64,000 nucleotides of DNA from Sungkyunkwania multivorans (GCF_042675645.1 NZ_JBHTJH010000017.1:1240001-1304000); one strand, 5' to 3'. Counted from the first letter of the stretch, positions 1 through 8,869 are shown. The notes: a model not told the origin generated them from the letters alone. Program-made: numbers and translations.

Positions 1-14
1 TCTTTCCTATCCAT

Positions 15-2117
15 TTACTTTTTACCAATTTTTCGCTTCAATAATTGCGCGTTAATAGCCACTATAATCGTACTCAAACTCATAAATACTGCTCCTACAG
101 CTGGTCCCAAAACAAACCCTGAAGAATATAGTACGCCAGCCGCTAAAGGAATAGCTACAACATTGTATCCCGTTGCCCAAATCAGGTTCTGAATCATTTT
201 GTTATAGGTTGCTTTTCCAAATAGTATTAGATTGGCAATATCCTGAGGGTTACTGTTTACCAAAATAATGTCTGCAGTCTCTGCTGCTACATCGGTACCA
301 GAGCCTACTGCGATTCCAACATTAGCTTTGGCAAGAGCAGGTGCATCGTTTACGCCATCTCCTGTCATTGCTACAAACTCATCTTCTGCTTGAAGCTTTT
401 CTACGATTTCCACTTTTTGATGTGGTAACACCTCTGCGTAGTAACCGTCCAATCCTAATTTTTCACTTACAGCTTTAGCTGTCTTTTCGTTATCCCCAGT
501 AGCCATCAATACCTTGATGTTGTTCTTTTTGAACACTTTAATCGCATCCGCAGATTCTGGTCTTATTTCATCAGCAAGAGCGATGTATCCTGCTAGCTGA
601 CCATCGATTAATACAAACACAACAGTTTCAGCAGCGTCACTATAAGCATCTTCAGGAATAGTGATTTTTTCATCTCTTAAATATCCAGGACTTACTACCT
701 TAACTTGCTTTCCTTCAACATTAGCTTCTACACCTTTACCTGTAATGGCATTGAAATTTTCTGGGTTAGGAATTGTAATATTATCTTCTTTGACCTTTTT
801 TATAATTCCAACTGCAATAGGATGTTCCGAGCTCTGTTCCAAAGCACTTGAAAGCCTTAAGATTTCTTCTGTTGAATAATCTTGGTTTGTGGATTCAACC
901 CTTGTGACACCAAAATCACCTTTTGTCAATGTTCCAGTTTTATCAAACAATAAAGCTGATATTTTTCGGGATTCTTCAAAAGCTGTTCGATTCCTTATCA
1001 ATAAGCCATTTTGGGCAGATACTGCGGTAGATATAGCAACAACTAACGGAATGGCAAGTCCTAATGCGTGCGGGCAAGCAATAACCATAACCGTCACCAT
1101 TCTCTCTAAGGCATATACAAAAGGAAAGCCTAAAATGAGCCAAACAGCCAATGTTCCAAAACCAATAGCCAAAGCAATGTAGGTTAACCATTTTGCAGCC
1201 CTGTCTGAAAGGTTTTGCATCTTAGATTTGGTCTTTTGTGCTTCCTCAACCATTTTGATGACCTTATTGAGATAGCTATCCTTACCTGTATGTTCTACCT
1301 TAACCTTTAAGGTGCTATTGCCGTTTACCGAGCCACCAATTACTTTATCATTTTCATCTTTTTTTACAGGTTTGGATTCCCCTGTAAGCATTGATTCATT
1401 TAAGTAACTCGAACCATCTACTATAATCCCATCAGCAGGAACTTTTTCACCAGGCTTTACTAAAATCACATCGTCTTTTAACAAATCTTCCAAGGGAATA
1501 TCTTCTATAGTATCACCCTTTACCCTGTGGGCTTCGGCGGGCATCATACTTACTAATAGCTGTAGGGCTTTTGATGCACCTAGTACACTTTTCATTTCTA
1601 TCCAATGACCTAAAAGCATAATTGCGATTAGTGTTGAAAGTTCCCAGAAAAAATCTTCACCACGTAAACCGAATACTGTAGCGGTACTATAAAAGTAGGC
1701 GACGCTAATAGCCATAGAAATTAGGGTCATCATTCCTGGTGAACCCTTCTTTATTTCTGACCAAAATCCTTTTAAAAATGGCCAGCCACCATAGAAATAC
1801 ACTACGGTGGAAAGTGCAAATAGGATATATGGGTTTCCTGGTAAGAGAAATTCATATCCAAAAAATTCTTGAATCATTGGGGATAAGAATAGAATTGGAA
1901 CGGTAAGAACAAGAGTTACCCAAAACCGTTTTCGAAAATCGGCAATCATCATTTTGTGATGGTCGTGACCCATTTGACCGTGACCAGGATTATGACCAGA
2001 ATGACCACCGCTTCCGTGGTTCATTTTAGAGTGGTCTTCTTTTTTGTGCTTCATCTTTGAATGGTCCATTTTAGAATGGTCCATTTCTTCGTGATTGTGA
2101 TGTTCGTGGTTTTCCAT
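15..2117 (-). CDS. copB: CopB-type Cu/Ag-translocating P1B ATPase
   Basis: Inner-membrane pump that exports Cu or Ag ions from the cytoplasm. The 700-residue protein starts with a His/Met-rich tail of about 55 residues (repeats of the form HSKMDHSKM) in place of an HMA domain. Membrane helices follow, then the CPH signature in ACPHALGLA near residue 347, the phosphorylation motif DKTGTLTKG with Asp about 392, and the hinge motif TGDGVNDAPAL. CPH instead of CPC is the mark of the CopB subgroup (P1B-3), which prefers Cu(II) or Ag(I). The length is normal. It is the last gene of the long minus-strand run and lies 18 bp after the 97-residue protein. Family and metal class are firm; the exact in vivo metal is inferred. 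Confidence 0.95.
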   Translation of the reverse strand: MENHEHHNHEEMDHSKMDHSKMKHKKEDHSKMNHGSGGHSGHNPGHGQMGHDHHKMMIADFRKRFWVTLVLTVPILFLSPMIQEFFGYEFLLPGNPYILFALSTVVYFYGGWPFLKGFWSEIKKGSPGMMTLISMAISVAYFYSTATVFGLRGEDFFWELSTLIAIMLLGHWIEMKSVLGASKALQLLVSMMPAEAHRVKGDTIEDIPLEDLLKDDVILVKPGEKVPADGIIVDGSSYLNESMLTGESKPVKKDENDKVIGGSVNGNSTLKVKVEHTGKDSYLNKVIKMVEEAQKTKSKMQNLSDRAAKWLTYIALAIGFGTLAVWLILGFPFVYALERMVTVMVIACPHALGLAIPLVVAISTAVSAQNGLLIRNRTAFEESRKISALLFDKTGTLTKGDFGVTRVESTNQDYSTEEILRLSSALEQSSEHPIAVGIIKKVKEDNITIPNPENFNAITGKGVEANVEGKQVKVVSPGYLRDEKITIPEDAYSDAAETVVFVLIDGQLAGYIALADEIRPESADAIKVFKKNNIKVLMATGDNEKTAKAVSEKLGLDGYYAEVLPHQKVEIVEKLQAEDEFVAMTGDGVNDAPALAKANVGIAVGSGTDVAAETADIILVNSNPQDIANLILFGKATYNKMIQNLIWATGYNVVAIPLAAGVLYSSGFVLGPAVGAVFMSLSTIIVAINAQLLKRKIGKK

Positions 2118-2135
2118 TATTATAAAGTTTAAGTG

Positions 2136-2429
2136 TTATCGTAATTTTTTTCTCATTGCTTCAGAAATGTTTTCTGCATAGACCCCATAGGCATCCACCA
2201 AAGCGCCCTTAATACCATCTTTAGATGATATGGCATACAGTACGCTATTATCATCGGTACTGCTCATACCTTCAAAACGATGGGTCTCATCGACTTTAAA
2301 ATCTTCAGGTTTAATTTCGATTTTAAGTGAGGCACATTCCAAACACGTAGGCTTTACGTTAAAATCGTAGCTGTAGCCTCTTTGTTTTAAATCGTTAATT
2401 GCTTCTGAAAGCGTATCGTAATTCTTCAT
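2136..2429 (-). CDS. Small conserved Bacteroidota protein (family often labelled 'phosphoribosylpyrophosphate synthetase')
   Basis: Encodes 97 residues, soluble, no signal peptide. Recognisable features are a Cys pair in PTCLECASL, the acidic stretch KPEDFKVDETHRFEG and a C-terminal DAYGVYAENISEAMRKKL. From memory, homologues in flavobacteria carry a PRPP-synthetase label, but there is no PRPP loop, ATP site or sufficient length, so that name cannot describe its chemistry. A true PRPP synthetase lies two genes upstream, which may be where the label came from. It probably shares a transcript with the genes on both sides (gaps of 6 and 18 bp). Function unknown. Confidence 0.75.
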   Translation of the reverse strand: MKNYDTLSEAINDLKQRGYSYDFNVKPTCLECASLKIEIKPEDFKVDETHRFEGMSSTDDNSVLYAISSKDGIKGALVDAYGVYAENISEAMRKKLR

Positions 2430-2435
2430 TTTGTT

Positions 2436-3086
2436 TTAGTTATAAGTCATTGTAAAATAGCTCCCATCGACCTCGGTGAATTTCTGAAATATTAACAAAT
2501 TGTTATTGTTTAATTCTTCAATAACAGTATAGTTGAGTTGTTTGATACGGATACCCAATGCATAGGCCTTAATATTTATTTTTGACTCGATTTGTATATT
2601 TGCTTTGTCGGTATTCAATTGACGGTCATATATTCTAATAAGGCTTCTAGAACCAAAAAAGTTCAGTAAGCCAGAATCAAAACTCATTTCTAGTTCAATA
2701 TCTTTTAGATTGACTAGGTCGTATAACTTAGTAAAGTTTTTAGTTGAGCTATTGATTTCGGTTTCTTTAGAATTGGGTTTTGCAAACGGGAATGCCATTA
2801 CCATAATGCTTGTTTCATCAGGTTTACATCGATAGGTCGTAGTATATTTTTCTGTAGGTTTTTTTTCTTCATCAAATAATTCCGTTACAACCTCAATTTG
2901 ATAATATCCCTTTTTCTCTATTATTTTTCCAGCTTCAAACGTTTGTTTGTTAAGCAACACACCATCTTCATCAAAATTTTCGCGTGCTACCGTCCTGCCT
3001 GAGATTTGCCCAATGAGCATTTCAGTTTGTCCATTCATTGGGACATTGAATAGAATAAGGAACAGTATATAGCTTTGTTTTATCAT
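2436..3086 (-). CDS. Secreted protein of unknown function
   Basis: Encodes 216 residues beginning with a Sec signal peptide (MIKQSYILFLILFNVP, likely cut near NGQT), so it should be periplasmic or surface-located. The rest is predicted beta-rich with no motif I recognise. It starts at an ATG that overlaps the stop of the PRPP synthetase gene by 4 bp (ATGA), so the two are translationally coupled. An exported product in the middle of nucleotide-metabolism genes is odd. The gene is supported by its signal peptide, the overlap and the tight operon; no function can be given. Confidence 0.7.
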   Translation of the reverse strand: MIKQSYILFLILFNVPMNGQTEMLIGQISGRTVARENFDEDGVLLNKQTFEAGKIIEKKGYYQIEVVTELFDEEKKPTEKYTTTYRCKPDETSIMVMAFPFAKPNSKETEINSSTKNFTKLYDLVNLKDIELEMSFDSGLLNFFGSRSLIRIYDRQLNTDKANIQIESKINIKAYALGIRIKQLNYTVIEELNNNNLLIFQKFTEVDGSYFTMTYN

Positions 3087-3976
3087 ATGTGATGCATCAA
3101 TTTCTTAACTTCTTTTGCCATAACATCACTCAAGTCAATTGCATTTGAAGGATGTGGAATAGTATTGCAGGTCACTATTTTTTCAACGCCAGAATCCATT
3201 AGGTCTTGATAGGCATTGCCTGAAAAAACAGCGTGAATGCCCACACATATTGGCGATTTCATTCCAGCTTTATTCAAGTGACCTACGGTTTCAATCATTG
3301 TACGAGCTGTTGAGATAATATCGTCAACCAAAACAGGCGTGGCATCTTTATATTTATCTACATCAGGAACAGAAACTTCTACATCGCGGTCACCGTGACG
3401 TACTTTTTGTAAGACGGTAAATGGTGCATCTGCGTTTTTAGCTACTTCAGATACCCATTGTTCGCTTTCGGAATCCGGACCTATTAATACTGGGTTTTTA
3501 ATATTTTCTTTTATCCACTTTGAAATGTCATCTGCAGCGTGAATGACTTTGTTTAGAATGTTATAGACTTCACTCAATGAGTGTATCCTGTGTAGGTGAG
3601 GGTCAACAGTGGTAATACTATCAGCAAAACCGGAAATTAACTTCCCGAAATAGGTAGAGGTAACGCCTTCACCCTCATTAAATATCTTGTCTTGTCGCAT
3701 ATATGCCAAATACGGTGCTACCAAACAAGTACACATAGCACCTAATGATTTTGCTGTATGGCTTAAAAAATATAGTGGTAATAATTTCTTATCAGGGTCG
3801 TGTAGGGTGCAGACCAAGACCACACACTTATCTTTTACGTCAGATAATATGCGCGTGTAGGATTCGCCGTCAGGGAACTTTCGTAAGGTGGTCTTTCCCA
3901 CTTCAGCATTCATTTTTATTGCCATTAGCTCTGTTAATTCCTCGTTTCCCGGAAGGCTAAATAGTATAGTTTTCAT
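3083..3976 (-). CDS. prs: Ribose-phosphate pyrophosphokinase (PRPP synthetase family)
   Basis: Classically makes PRPP from ribose 5-phosphate and ATP; the reaction is reversible. The 297-residue protein shows the Prs fold: N-terminal motif KFPDGESYTRI, the segment VAPYLAYMRQDKIFNEGEG, the metal and ATP region VDPHLHRIHSL, and the PRPP-binding loop VLVDDIISTARTMIETV near residue 215-231. It is slightly shorter than housekeeping Prs (about 310) and diverged, so it is an accessory copy. Downstream of AMP phosphorylase in the same operon, it could link ribose phosphates from nucleotide breakdown to PRPP or, run backwards, to ATP formation. That direction is an inference. Confidence 0.88.
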   Translation of the reverse strand: MKTILFSLPGNEELTELMAIKMNAEVGKTTLRKFPDGESYTRILSDVKDKCVVLVCTLHDPDKKLLPLYFLSHTAKSLGAMCTCLVAPYLAYMRQDKIFNEGEGVTSTYFGKLISGFADSITTVDPHLHRIHSLSEVYNILNKVIHAADDISKWIKENIKNPVLIGPDSESEQWVSEVAKNADAPFTVLQKVRHGDRDVEVSVPDVDKYKDATPVLVDDIISTARTMIETVGHLNKAGMKSPICVGIHAVFSGNAYQDLMDSGVEKIVTCNTIPHPSNAIDLSDVMAKEVKKLMHHI

Positions 3977-3984
3977 TTTATTTT

Positions 3985-5487
3985 TTATTTAATAGTTATA
4001 ATGTCGTTATGACTGTTCTTGTACTCTAAGGCGTAATTTAATTCACCCTGCGATTCTGCAAAAAGCGTGAATAGTAAGTCATCTTTTTCAATTTTATCAT
4101 TCAAATGCACATTCAATAAAATTCCAGCAGATTTAGATTGAGGGGCACCCGAAAGTTTGGCGAGCTTTGCTATTTTTCGATTATCAATACGCTTTAGACT
4201 GCCTGATTTTTCTGCTCTGATTTCAATTTTATAAGGTGCTAAAACAGGTTTTGAAAAGTGGCCTTGGGCTTTACAAATGGCAAGGAATTTTTCATAAGCT
4301 TTACCAGATATAAGCACTTCTTTGGCGGTTTCCGTCCCTTTTCCTTTTTCGACTTTCCCCGAAAGCTCTATTAATTCGCCAGCCAAAAGCAATGCTCTTT
4401 CCATAAGGTCGATTGGTGCATCTGTCTCATTTTTCAAAACCTTTAGTATATCGATGGCTTCCAAAGTTGGGCCAATTCCTCTCCCTACAGGTTGCGTACC
4501 ATCTGTAATGACCACTTTCACATTAAGCCCAACAGCGTTACCGACTGTTTCCATATGGTTTTTTAGTTTTTGTGCCATTTTTTCACTTCTAACTTTTGCA
4601 GTTTCTCCCACGGGAATATCTATAACAACGTGGGTTGAACCTGCCGCAGATTTTTTTGAAAGTACCGAGGCTATGAGCTGCCCTTCACTATCTATATCCA
4701 AGGCCTTCTCAATCTTAATCAGTACATCATCGGCAGGGCTTAATTGCGCTGTACCACCCCATACAAAACAACCTCCTTCTTTTTCTACCACAGCCATTAT
4801 TTCTTCGGAAGAGAGCGTAACATTGGTCAGAACTTCCATAGTATCTGCTGTACCTGCGGGCGAAGTAATGGCTCGCGAGGACGTTTTTGGCATTGTAAGT
4901 CCATAAGCAGCTACAATGGCCACTACCAAGGGTGTGGTTCTATTACCGGGTAATCCGCCAATGCAATGTTTATCGACAACGATGTCTTTATTCCAATTCA
5001 ATTGCTTTCCCGAGGCAATCATAGCTTTTGTGAGGTCGGATATTTCATCAATATCCATTCGGTCTCCTGCACAGGCAGTAATGAATGCTGAAAGGTGTAT
5101 GTTGGAATAGTCGCCTTCAACTATATCGGTTATGATTTGGTTGTAGGCGTTGTAATCTAGTTTTTGGTTATAGATTTTAGCCCTGACGTGGCTTAACGAC
5201 TCTATAGGTTCTAAATGGGAAACGTACAAGGTGTCATTGTCGGAAACATTCAACTTTTTTGCGGCAGCATCCGATAGCCCGATTTCGTTGGGAAGCAGGA
5301 CATCAGAATTTAAAACATTTAGACTTGCAACGATTGAGGTGCTTGCATTGGATATCCTTATTCGTGTTAATGCTTCAAAACCTTCTGAAATACACACGTG
5401 GCAGTCTTCACGCATATACACCACATTTTCGTTTTGGGTGTAGATTCCAAGATGTTTGTATTTTAATATATTTGAATGTTGTTCCAT
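3985..5487 (-). CDS. AMP phosphorylase / thymidine phosphorylase family protein
   Basis: Family members split a nucleoside or NMP with phosphate; AMP phosphorylases release the base and ribose 1,5-bisphosphate. The 500-residue length and the extra N-terminal domain (about 90 residues) match the NMP-specific archaeal-type branch, not the 430-440 residue thymidine phosphorylases. Diagnostic segments are VDKHCIGGLPGNRTTPLV and MPKTSSRAITSPAGTADTMEVL, the phosphate and substrate loops of the family. No ribose-1,5-bisphosphate isomerase or Rubisco is seen in the window, so the archaeal AMP pathway is not complete here. It sits between the beta-CASP protein and PRPP synthetase with gaps under 10 bp. 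Family certain; AMP specificity likely. Confidence 0.9.
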   Translation of the reverse strand: MEQHSNILKYKHLGIYTQNENVVYMREDCHVCISEGFEALTRIRISNASTSIVASLNVLNSDVLLPNEIGLSDAAAKKLNVSDNDTLYVSHLEPIESLSHVRAKIYNQKLDYNAYNQIITDIVEGDYSNIHLSAFITACAGDRMDIDEISDLTKAMIASGKQLNWNKDIVVDKHCIGGLPGNRTTPLVVAIVAAYGLTMPKTSSRAITSPAGTADTMEVLTNVTLSSEEIMAVVEKEGGCFVWGGTAQLSPADDVLIKIEKALDIDSEGQLIASVLSKKSAAGSTHVVIDIPVGETAKVRSEKMAQKLKNHMETVGNAVGLNVKVVITDGTQPVGRGIGPTLEAIDILKVLKNETDAPIDLMERALLLAGELIELSGKVEKGKGTETAKEVLISGKAYEKFLAICKAQGHFSKPVLAPYKIEIRAEKSGSLKRIDNRKIAKLAKLSGAPQSKSAGILLNVHLNDKIEKDDLLFTLFAESQGELNYALEYKNSHNDIITIK

Positions 5488-5490
5488 AGT

Positions 5491-6867
5491 TTATTTTATT
5501 TCTTCAATGCTATATAATTGCGGGATTTCAGCATTCCACCCATAGGTCTCCTTGATACCTTTTTGTAGTGCTTCTGCACTTTCTTTTTCACCGTGTACAA
5601 TGAAAATCCGCTCTGGTTTATTTTTTATTTTGCTCATCCAATCCATAAGCTCTGTGTGGTCTGCGTGTGCCGAGAGCCCTTCAATTTCGGCTACTTCCAT
5701 ATGAAACGGCACCCATTTTCCATACACCTTGAGTTCTTTTTCGCCTTCCAATAGCTTTCTTCCACGAGTTCCTTCAGCTTGATACCCCACAAAAAGCAAA
5801 GTGTTATTCGGATTTTGTGCTTGTGTTTCGAGATAGTTGAGCATTCTTCCACCAGTAAGCATTCCACTTCCTGCAATCACGATTTTTGGTTTGTTGTCTG
5901 TTCTTAACTCCATTGTTTCACGATAACTGCTTACAACCGTGAAATGTGAGCACATTTCATCACATTCATTGTCCTCTAATCTGTGCCAATCCCTTGTACG
6001 GTGGAAGAGTTCGAGTACATTCGCTCCCATTGGGCTGTCCATTATCATTTGTACTTTCGGTATTTTGTTCTCTTTTAGCAATCTCCAAAAAATCAACATC
6101 ATCAATTGGGCACGTTCTACCGAAAAGCTTGGAATAAACAGGCTGCCACCTCTATTGATGGTATCGTTGACCAATTTTTCAATCTGTGGCAGTGCTTCTA
6201 CTTCATCTGGATGAAATCTTCCGCCATAAGTGGATTCAATGAAAAGCACATCCGCTTTTTTTGGTTTTAGTGGTGGGTAGAGCAATAAATCATTGGTTCT
6301 TCCAATATCTCCCGAAAAGACAAAACGTTTTCCGTGTATATCCAACTCGATGTAAGTAGCACCGAGAATATGACCATTGTACTGAAATCTAGCCTTTATA
6401 TTTTTCATCAATGGCATCCATTGCGCAGGTGGCACACCCTTGAAATGTGGAAGGGTTTTTTCAACATCGTTTAAATCGTAAAGCGGTTCTGCCGGGCTAT
6501 GTTTGGAATAGCCTTCGTTGTTGGCGCGTTCGGCTTCCTGCTCTTGGATTTTTGCACTATCGTTCAAAATGATTTTTGCAATGTCCAAGGTGGGATTTGT
6601 GCCGTAAATCGGGCCTTTAAACCCTTGTTTTACCAATCGAGGTAAATACCCTGTGTGGTCCATATGGCCGTGGGTAAGCAAAACCATATCAATTTCTGAA
6701 ACTTCAACGGGTGGATATTCCCAGTTTTTAAGGCGCAATTCCTTCAGCCCTTGAAAAAGTCCGCAGTCTATCAATATCTTTCTCTCTCCCGTATCCACTA
6801 AATATTTTGAACCGGTTACAGTACCGGCCGCTCCCAAAAAGTGGATGTTGATTTTATTGTTTTTCAT
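5491..6867 (-). CDS. MBL-fold beta-CASP protein (RNA-specificity ribonuclease family)
   Basis: Metallo-beta-lactamase fold hydrolase with a beta-CASP insert, the family of RNA-processing nucleases related to CPSF and archaeal aCPSF. Seen here are the HxHxDH zinc motif in LLTHGHMDHTGYLPRL, the later metal ligands in FSGDIGR and SAHADHTELMDWM, and the beta-CASP segment IVIAGSGMLTGGRMLNYL. I chose the ATG at 6867; an in-frame TTG at 6897 would overlap the preceding gene and adds a non-conserved MWWALIHKNT leader. That gives about 458 residues, normal for the family. It lies in the stress and nucleotide cassette next to AMP phosphorylase, which suggests a role in RNA turnover feeding nucleotide salvage (inference). 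Confidence 0.88.
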   Translation of the reverse strand: MKNNKINIHFLGAAGTVTGSKYLVDTGERKILIDCGLFQGLKELRLKNWEYPPVEVSEIDMVLLTHGHMDHTGYLPRLVKQGFKGPIYGTNPTLDIAKIILNDSAKIQEQEAERANNEGYSKHSPAEPLYDLNDVEKTLPHFKGVPPAQWMPLMKNIKARFQYNGHILGATYIELDIHGKRFVFSGDIGRTNDLLLYPPLKPKKADVLFIESTYGGRFHPDEVEALPQIEKLVNDTINRGGSLFIPSFSVERAQLMMLIFWRLLKENKIPKVQMIMDSPMGANVLELFHRTRDWHRLEDNECDEMCSHFTVVSSYRETMELRTDNKPKIVIAGSGMLTGGRMLNYLETQAQNPNNTLLFVGYQAEGTRGRKLLEGEKELKVYGKWVPFHMEVAEIEGLSAHADHTELMDWMSKIKNKPERIFIVHGEKESAEALQKGIKETYGWNAEIPQLYSIEEIK

Positions 6868-6881
6868 CGTATTCTTATGTA

Positions 6882-7136
6882 TTAGTGCCCACCACAACAG
6901 GAAGGTGTGCTTCCTTTATCTTCGGTCGATTTGTATAACGCTATCACTTCATTATATAGATTTCGTGAATCCTCTTTGATATAGAGTGCTACCTTTTTTA
7001 TAGATTTAGGTTCAAAGTCTACCATATCCAATAGTATTTCCAAGGCCTCTTCAAGCAGTATTGGGTCGTCTTCCAATGCTTCGTAAAAAGGCTCAAAATC
7101 TATGTTGTTCTGTTTTTTTAATTCTTCAGTTTTCAT
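6882..7136 (-). CDS. Small acidic protein with CCGGH tail, unknown function
   Basis: Encodes 84 residues, acidic and mostly helical by eye (EALEDDPILLEEALEILLDMVD), ending in the potential metal-binding tail PSCCGGH. No signal peptide or membrane segment. It lies 14 bp upstream of the beta-CASP gene and 26 bp downstream of the ATP-cone nuclease, in the same operon. The C-terminal Cys-Cys-Gly-Gly-His would suit Cu(I) or Zn(II) binding, but that is a guess. I do not recognise the family. Confidence 0.7.
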   Translation of the reverse strand: MKTEELKKQNNIDFEPFYEALEDDPILLEEALEILLDMVDFEPKSIKKVALYIKEDSRNLYNEVIALYKSTEDKGSTPSCCGGH

Positions 7137-7162
7137 ATGACTATTTTTAAAAGTTTATTTTT

Positions 7163-8005
7163 TTAATGGTTTTTACACAACGCTTCTAAATCTTCCAAAA
7201 TCTTTTTTTGCCTTGATTTATCTATTCCGATTTCATTTAATAAAGAAGGTGTTTCGCTAAGCTCTTTGCAGAGTACAATTCCTTTATCCAATAATTTTGT
7301 CTTTTCGGATTTGGTTATTGTCGTTAATGCTGTTAAGGGATGAAATCCGGACTTGTCTATTCTGTCTTTTAAACCATTTCCCATAGGATAATCCCAGCTT
7401 GTCAATAACAATCCAACACATTTGCTGTACTGTATTGCATCCGTAGTAAATCGTGTATTGGTATATACACCGCCTTTATGTAGTTTAGCTTCGTGACCTT
7501 TTTGATGTTCCCATTGTTTTTCAACATCCAAAAATCGTGAATGGATGTACAAGGGAATCTTGACATTACAAAACCTACCTTGGTCACTATGGTATTTGCA
7601 CTCAATCATATAATGGTAATTATCCTTTTGGGCTATTACATCTACTTCGTGCTGTACGCAGTTCCCTTGTACAATCACACCAACCTTGGTTTCAAATCCT
7701 TCGTGTGCCAATAGTTTTCCCACTAACTTTTCAAATGGGAAGCCAGAAGGACCCAATTCCATCAATGCTTTTTTGAGCTTGTACTTTGAAGCACTTACAC
7801 GTGATTTGCCTTTAAGCATTTTAAATGCCATTTGGTAGATTTTTTTTGTAGTAATCCCATTGTAAATTGCAGATTCAATTTGTGCTACTATTTGCTGAAT
7901 TATCTCCTCACTTGCTTGAGCACGTCGCAATGAATCTTTGAGTTTGTCAACATTAAAAGGAACAATATCTCCCGAGTGTTTTATTATGTTTATTGAGCTG
8001 TCCAT
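7163..8005 (-). CDS. ATP-cone domain fused to a PD-(D/E)XK (Mrr-like) nuclease domain
   Basis: The first 90 or so residues (INIIKHSGDIVPFNVDKL through TTKKIYQMAFKMLK) match the ATP-cone, the nucleotide-binding regulatory domain of ribonucleotide reductases and NrdR. The following part (about 95-220) is a restriction-endonuclease-like fold with a catalytic signature HEVDVIAQKDNYHYMIECKYH, giving the D...E-x-K triad. A helical tail follows. It is 280 residues and starts 3 bp after the stop of the tandem USP gene. The architecture suggests a nuclease switched by ATP/dATP level; substrate and role are unknown. Not a standard restriction enzyme: no methylase is nearby. Confidence 0.82.
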   Translation of the reverse strand: MDSSINIIKHSGDIVPFNVDKLKDSLRRAQASEEIIQQIVAQIESAIYNGITTKKIYQMAFKMLKGKSRVSASKYKLKKALMELGPSGFPFEKLVGKLLAHEGFETKVGVIVQGNCVQHEVDVIAQKDNYHYMIECKYHSDQGRFCNVKIPLYIHSRFLDVEKQWEHQKGHEAKLHKGGVYTNTRFTTDAIQYSKCVGLLLTSWDYPMGNGLKDRIDKSGFHPLTALTTITKSEKTKLLDKGIVLCKELSETPSLLNEIGIDKSRQKKILEDLEALCKNH

Positions 8006-8008
8006 TGC

Positions 8009-8839
8009 TTAAATATGTATTGTCATTACAGGTAAAGTGGAATGGTTGGTAACACCTTCGGCAATACTTTTTGAAAACAGACTTAAAAATCCTGTTTTAC
8101 CGTGTGTGACCATTGCTATTAAATCTGAAGGATGTTGTTTTAGAAATGTATTGATGCCTGTTTCAACTGAGGGTTCATTATACACAGCCATTGAATAGTT
8201 TTTCAACTCCGGAAAGTTTTGTAACATTTTTTCAATAGGGTCTAGGCCAAGTTTAATATTATTGAAATCGGTCTCGGTATTAATACGCAATAAGTGGATG
8301 CGGGCACCACATTTATTAGCAATGGATATTACCTGCTTAAAAGCATCGGTTATATTCTCTTCGAAATTTGAAACAAATACAATATTCTTAAACGGAAAGT
8401 TGACCTCTTCATCTTTTACAACAATTACGGGTGCATTGGCTTTTCGTACAATTTCCTCGACATTGCTACCGGTAATTTCTCTTATGACACCTTTAGTGCC
8501 ACTACTTCCTGTAATAATGAAGTCATGGTGGTAATGACCTGAATGGTCTAAAATATCGCCTTGACCAGCGTCAAATTGTAAGAACCTGCGACACTTTAAT
8601 CCTTCACGTTCGGCTGTTTTCTCCAATTCTCTTAAAGCTGATTTTGCTTTACCTATTTGCTTTAATGTTTCAGGATATCGTTTTTCCTTTTCTTTATCCA
8701 GTTTTACCCAATCCACAGGGGTTTTCATAAGATGTAAAAAGTGAATTTCAGAACTGTATAACTTTGCCATTTCTATACCTAGTTGTGCTGCTTTATTGCA
8801 ATTCTTTGAAAAATCGGTTGGTACTAATATGTTTCTCAT
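8009..8839 (-). CDS. Tandem universal stress protein (two UspA domains)
   Basis: Encodes 276 residues made of two UspA-like domains, roughly 1-145 and 146-276. The first begins MRNILVPTDFSKNCNKAAQLG and ends with the ATP-type G-x2-G-x9-G-S/T pattern in IITGSSGTKGVIREITGSN; the second ends in MVTHGKTGFLSLFSKSIAEGV. Such proteins bind ATP or AMP and act in survival under starvation, redox or anaerobic stress. It is flanked by the D-lactate dehydrogenase-like gene (30-bp gap) and the ATP-cone nuclease (3-bp gap). A second, single-domain Usp sits at 17924-18385, so the cassette is bracketed by stress proteins. Confidence 0.9.
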   Translation of the reverse strand: MRNILVPTDFSKNCNKAAQLGIEMAKLYSSEIHFLHLMKTPVDWVKLDKEKEKRYPETLKQIGKAKSALRELEKTAEREGLKCRRFLQFDAGQGDILDHSGHYHHDFIITGSSGTKGVIREITGSNVEEIVRKANAPVIVVKDEEVNFPFKNIVFVSNFEENITDAFKQVISIANKCGARIHLLRINTETDFNNIKLGLDPIEKMLQNFPELKNYSMAVYNEPSVETGINTFLKQHPSDLIAMVTHGKTGFLSLFSKSIAEGVTNHSTLPVMTIHI

Positions 8840-8869
8840 TTTTTGATGGTTTATAGGTTCGTATATTTT

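Noticed and set aside
4322..4906. 194-codon plus-strand frame inside the AMP phosphorylase gene
   Set aside because: Antisense shadow of a strongly conserved enzyme, Ser/Pro/Thr-rich with no domain.
3985..5487. Complete archaeal AMP-to-Rubisco pathway
   Set aside because: No ribose-1,5-bisphosphate isomerase or Rubisco gene occurs in the window; only the AMP phosphorylase step is supported.
5491..6897. TTG start at 6897 for the beta-CASP protein
   Set aside because: It overlaps the end of the preceding gene and adds ten residues of out-of-family sequence; the ATG at 6867 fits the family start.
7163..8005. Type II or IV restriction system
   Set aside because: No methylase or specificity gene is nearby and the ATP-cone fusion is not part of known restriction systems; kept as a regulated nuclease.
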